DNA of 64,000 nucleotides. It comes from Mya arenaria (Eukaryota; Mollusca; Bivalvia; Myida; Myidae). Positions 60,701-64,000 of the stretch are shown here, one piece after another. How positions within the stretch are numbered: position 1 is the first letter of the stretch; every line of letters starts with the position of its first letter. Location of the stretch: positions 16,670,406 through 16,734,405 of the forward strand of contig NC_069135.1 of assembly GCF_026914265.1 (NCBI RefSeq), read 5' to 3'. The position numbers were made by a program, and so were the translations under genes. The notes beneath the pieces were generated by a model. It ran no database searches. It was not told the DNA's origin and saw nothing but the letters and a program-made list of their open reading frames with translations.

Positions 60701-62039
60701 GTCAGTGACCACAGTGGGACATTGACAGCGGACAGTCCTGGCCATTTGTTTAGAGATGTAGACTTTCTTGGAAAGTTTGTCAGGACGCAGGTGCGTACTC
60801 GTCAACGGTGGTGTTAAACAAGGTTTCGTCATTCTTATAATGTTTCAGTTCACCATTAATTAAGATAACCTTTCTGATTTTCTCAACATAAAAAGATGTT
60901 CCTTATTAAAAAACCAATGCCGTTATGGCAGTCGAAAATGAGATTGGCATAAACAGTTAAATATACATGTTTAACATCCGTATATAATTATCATCCAGGA
61001 GTGTGACTGTTTCAGTTTTGAACAATATAATCAAATTCATATACAGGGAAAATGTATTCATGCTTTATACATATTATTAGATTATAGTCCATGTTGGCTC
61101 TCTTGTGCTGCAAGGCGAGGACACCCTCGTACTCTCTGTGATCGATCAGCCACTTCCGTCTCTCCTGGCCGCCGCCTCTGCACCGTCTGACTTTCTGGAG
61201 TTCGCCGCCCGTCACTGGGGACCAGAAGTGACGTTGATGGACCTGGATCCCGCACTCATTATCAGCGTCATTGATGCTGTCAGATACACGTAAGCCACCT
61301 TTTCATTGGCAACACTATGATCAGAAACGACAATTTATTCGAAAAAAAAACAACAAATAATATTATCAACAAAATAATTCTGCACTTTTATCGACTTTCA
61401 TCTATGTTCGATGAAGTGAAACGTGCGCTGTTGGTTATGGTATGATCAATACTCAGGAATCCACATATTCACGGAACTTTTTCACGTTTTAGCTCAGTGA
61501 CGACGGATCTTGTTAAGTCGGCGATGTTGGACATAACAAGAAGCGTATGTGAGCATGCGCAGCTTCAAGCGCAGACTTCCGGTTGGCTCCTTGACTTTTA
61601 CCGCAGGGCATTCGCAGACAAGGTCCTGAGATCCACCCTTACAGGTCAGATTTGAAAAAAAAAATATATAAATAAAAGTATATCTTCCTATCTTGGAGAG
61701 GGAATGTTTCACACAAACAACCGTTGAGACAATTCAACATCATTACTGAATTCGTAAGTGAAACCTATCATCATCATCATCATCATCATTCAGCAAATGC
61801 AAATTTTCGAACTCGCTTAAAAAATTGTGGTTATAATTACTTGTTTATAATAAATCCAAATTTATACCTTGTTTCCGCATTACCAAAATGTTGTTGTTTT
61901 TGTTATTTCAGACACGACCTTTTTACAATCATTCCGAGAGATTTTCAAAACAGCTGCAGAGAAACTTGATCCATTGACGTCACTGGACTGTCTGCTAGAA
62001 CACAATGATGGTGATGATGATGAAACACAGGCGGTGTGA
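56368..62039 (+). CDS. Uncharacterised 883-residue ARM/HEAT-like protein, 12 exons
   Basis: Exons 56368-56461, 57355-57531, 57786-57907, 58161-58442, 58627-58767, 58912-59118, 59261-59408, 59666-59867, 60001-60790, 61081-61289, 61493-61644 and 61912-62039 join with matching phases at all eleven introns. Residues 1-131 form a compact start with a basic, proline-rich linker. About 165-460 and 722-850 are leucine/alanine-rich helices with an ARM/HEAT look (VASVALLLDLLRTFS, SRAVCRTLANLAATLVKH). About 460-720, mostly one large exon, is acidic, serine-rich and probably disordered (SEDFSSEEEELSPD, DSDSSSEDELLQSL). The chain ends in an acidic DGDDDE. There is no signal peptide or membrane helix. ATTAAA lies at 62218-62223. 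I cannot name the family. The exon 2 acceptor is weak and is the least certain border. Confidence 0.78.
57656..57718. repeat. CA/CG dinucleotide microsatellite
   Basis: Alternating purine-pyrimidine run: CA repeats, GCGCGCGCGC, then ~17 CA units, in intron 2 of the ARM/HEAT-like gene. It could adopt Z-DNA. Confidence 0.95.
61769..61790. repeat. TCA trinucleotide microsatellite
   Basis: Seven TCA units in the last intron of the ARM/HEAT-like gene. Confidence 0.9.
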
Positions 62040-62729
62040 CGTCCATCGTAGTGTATGTAAAACATCGGACACAACAGACTCACCGATGCCAGCATTTTCA
62101 TGAAGCTGAATACAAACAAGACATTGAAAGAAAAAGCCTATCCAATAAGTTATAAATATTATGACATGTGTGAGGGTGGGTTTAACCCCATCATGATTGT
62201 TTTTCATTGACTGTTTGATTAAAACTACGGTCAATAACATGTGTTTTCCTTGCACCACTTGATCTTAATGTCATAAATTTAGATTAAAATGTCTGCTAGA
62301 GTCCCTGTAGTCATAATTAGCCATTTAATGTTAAGCATCAACTCTTCGTACGAAAACCTATCTTGCTTTCCTGAAAGAACTTTGTGGCAGTGTGGGTAGA
62401 TATTATTGACCAATTGTGATCGCGCGATATATCGCTTAGTTTCACCGCAGTGATGCTCATTTTACATTAAAATGCTTTACTTATTGATTTTTATAATAAT
62501 CAAAGTTCTCAGTTAACTGCAATTCTGCAAAGTAAAGCTCCTTTAATTAATCGACATTAGAATTGGCTTGAATATGATCGGTGATTCAAACAGGTGACCG
62601 TGCAATTTTAGTTTTCATTGCGACCTACTACTTTAAAAACCACATAGGTAATAAGTGCGACGAATTGATTTCTTTTCATTAATGCTCGGTTTATTGGTAG
62701 AATGGAAGCTTCTCAGTCGTTAAACCATT

Positions 62730-62950
62730 TAAAGCTGCACTCTCACAGTCTGAACCTTTTGACAACTTTTATATCTTTTGTCTTGGAACGATAAATAATT
62801 TATGTGACCATGCATGTTAACCAGTCATATAAGACGGCTGCCAAACAATTAGATCGCAGATTTGTACATTTTAGTTTAAAAAATGATGTTTTATGCGTTT
62901 TTCTTAAACCGATAGTAACGCTTTTAGCAATAAAACATTAATTTTCGGCT
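62730..62950. mobile_element. Truncated copy of the TAAAGCTGCACTCTCACA MITE
   Basis: Starts TAAAGCTGCACTCTCACAG and continues through TTTGACAACTTTT, TTTTGTCTTGGAACGAT and TTATGCG-TTTTTCTTAAACC, as in the element at 25098-25445. The right end is missing, with unrelated sequence from about 62950. Confidence 0.8.
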
Positions 62951-64000
62951 CTGCGCTAAGCCGTAAACATATGGGATATAAATTATTGATCAAGCTCTCC
63001 TTTACACATGAGCCATCGGACTTTATGCGGAAATCTTGTAATACAGTGGAAAGTCCAAAAAAACCTCTGTAATTCAAAAGACACTCAATTACAAACAGAA
63101 AGACTTCAATAAACTAACCCATTTTGTCTTCAACCTACTGTAGCATGCTTTCATAAATTGTATAAAACTTTTATATACAGTTTTCCAAGAAAAAACAGAA
63201 ACTTTTCAAATTTTAAATCCAATATACAACAAGCAACGACAATAACAAAATGCCACTGAATAAAACTAAATAAAGAAGATTTTCAAAGAAGTTCTAGGTT
63301 ATTAAACTGTAATAAAAAAGAATCAATAAAGACTGAACAGAAATATTCGCACATACTAACTGTCACATGTACTGGAACTTCAGCATCCAATCAATTCAAT
63401 TATATTTATCAAGTTGGTCAAAAAATCCATTAAAAAATCCAATTAAATCCAAATATCGTATTGACACTATCAAGAACTATGTAAGTAACTTCAAATCTAA
63501 ATGCATGATGAATATACAGTGATCGAAATTAACACAAGCCCACAGGCCCTGCACTGGTAAAATTGGTTCTGGGCTTGCTCAAATTCTGAATTTATATAGT
63601 AGAGCTAGTTAAAAAAAAAGAATGCCAAACATAGTATAAGAATTCGGGCTTGTTCATCTCAAAGTCTAATTTGGATGACAGAATATATCTACATTTATCT
63701 GCATGAACAATTTAACAACATGTATATTCTGAATAAGATGGTGTAATCAATGTAGCCCAATGACATTTTCTCAATGATTACCGGTAGATCATAGCTGTGA
63801 TGAGTACTTTCACTTTAAAAGACATGTGATATATCATGGCAGAAAACAAATACTTAGGACATAACTGTTCAACTAGAATGCATCAAATACACATATCTTG
63901 TACATGTGTACCGGTATATATAAACTTGCTTTGAAATGGTAACAGATAAGTAAGAGGGAGTTCTTCAGCCCATTATATCCGATCCAAAAATGTCAACCAC
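62951..64000. other. Intergenic, no gene seen
   Basis: AT-rich. No coding exon, RNA gene or recognised repeat up to the window edge. Confidence 0.4.

Noticed and set aside
61724-61969. Small protein with an eight-histidine run
   Set aside because: The run is a TCA microsatellite in an intron, and the frame crosses the splice acceptor of the last exon.
56368-62039. Assignment of the ARM/HEAT-like gene to SAAL1
   Set aside because: Helical-repeat content is similar in kind, but I could not match any distinctive SAAL1 stretch, so no name is given.

Overview
The window looks like nuclear DNA from a bivalve mollusc. It is AT-rich and has small intron-split genes with GT-AG borders, a tRNA-derived SINE, non-LTR retrotransposon remains, many short inverted-repeat elements, and mosaic elements with ~160-bp tandem cores of the kind described in bivalves as 'pearl' repeats. 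The species cannot be fixed from sequence alone; a heterodont clam is my guess. All host genes I can support are on the + strand. I saw no retrovirus-like, Polinton-like or other capsid-bearing element.

Layout. 1-3.3 kb: inverted-repeat elements and a SINE. 3.36-10.9 kb: a complete six-exon UBE2H gene (E2 ubiquitin-conjugating enzyme), whose last intron holds a 30-bp minisatellite and a TTAA-flanked MITE that itself carries another element. 10.9-15.4 kb: presumed UBE2H 3' UTR and flank, with a second minisatellite (25-bp units in a 75-bp higher-order pattern). 17.0-43.0 kb: a cluster of membrane or adaptor-type genes. It contains a decayed Spec3/Stum-like copy, two paralogous Pro/Tyr-rich proteins with a shared HVPF-x-x-V-x-GTVDTGN + CxxC motif and a PPPPY tail, a single-pass membrane protein with a four-cysteine ectodomain, an intact Spec3/Stum gene, and a third, diverged VDTG-motif gene. 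The block [Spec3/Stum + VDTG gene] is present twice, so this cluster grew by segmental duplication.

43-49.9 kb: mostly empty apart from a 5'-truncated LINE on the minus strand with a long open reverse transcriptase. 49.9-52.9 kb: three tiny mitochondrial genes in a row, UQCC5 (SMIM4), UQCC6 (BRAWNIN) and GATC. The first two are respiratory complex III assembly factors and the third belongs to the mitochondrial Gln-tRNA amidotransferase. They are close enough to suggest shared transcription. 54-55.9 kb: a pearl-like mosaic element and a large foldback element. 56.4-62.0 kb: a 12-exon gene for an 883-residue, helix-rich (ARM/HEAT-like) protein that I do not recognise. 62-64 kb: no gene seen.

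The two most interesting items are the Spec3/VDTG/PPxY duplication cluster and the compact UQCC5-UQCC6-GATC group. Exon joins were worked out by hand from reading-frame phase and splice consensus; no alignment or database search was run.
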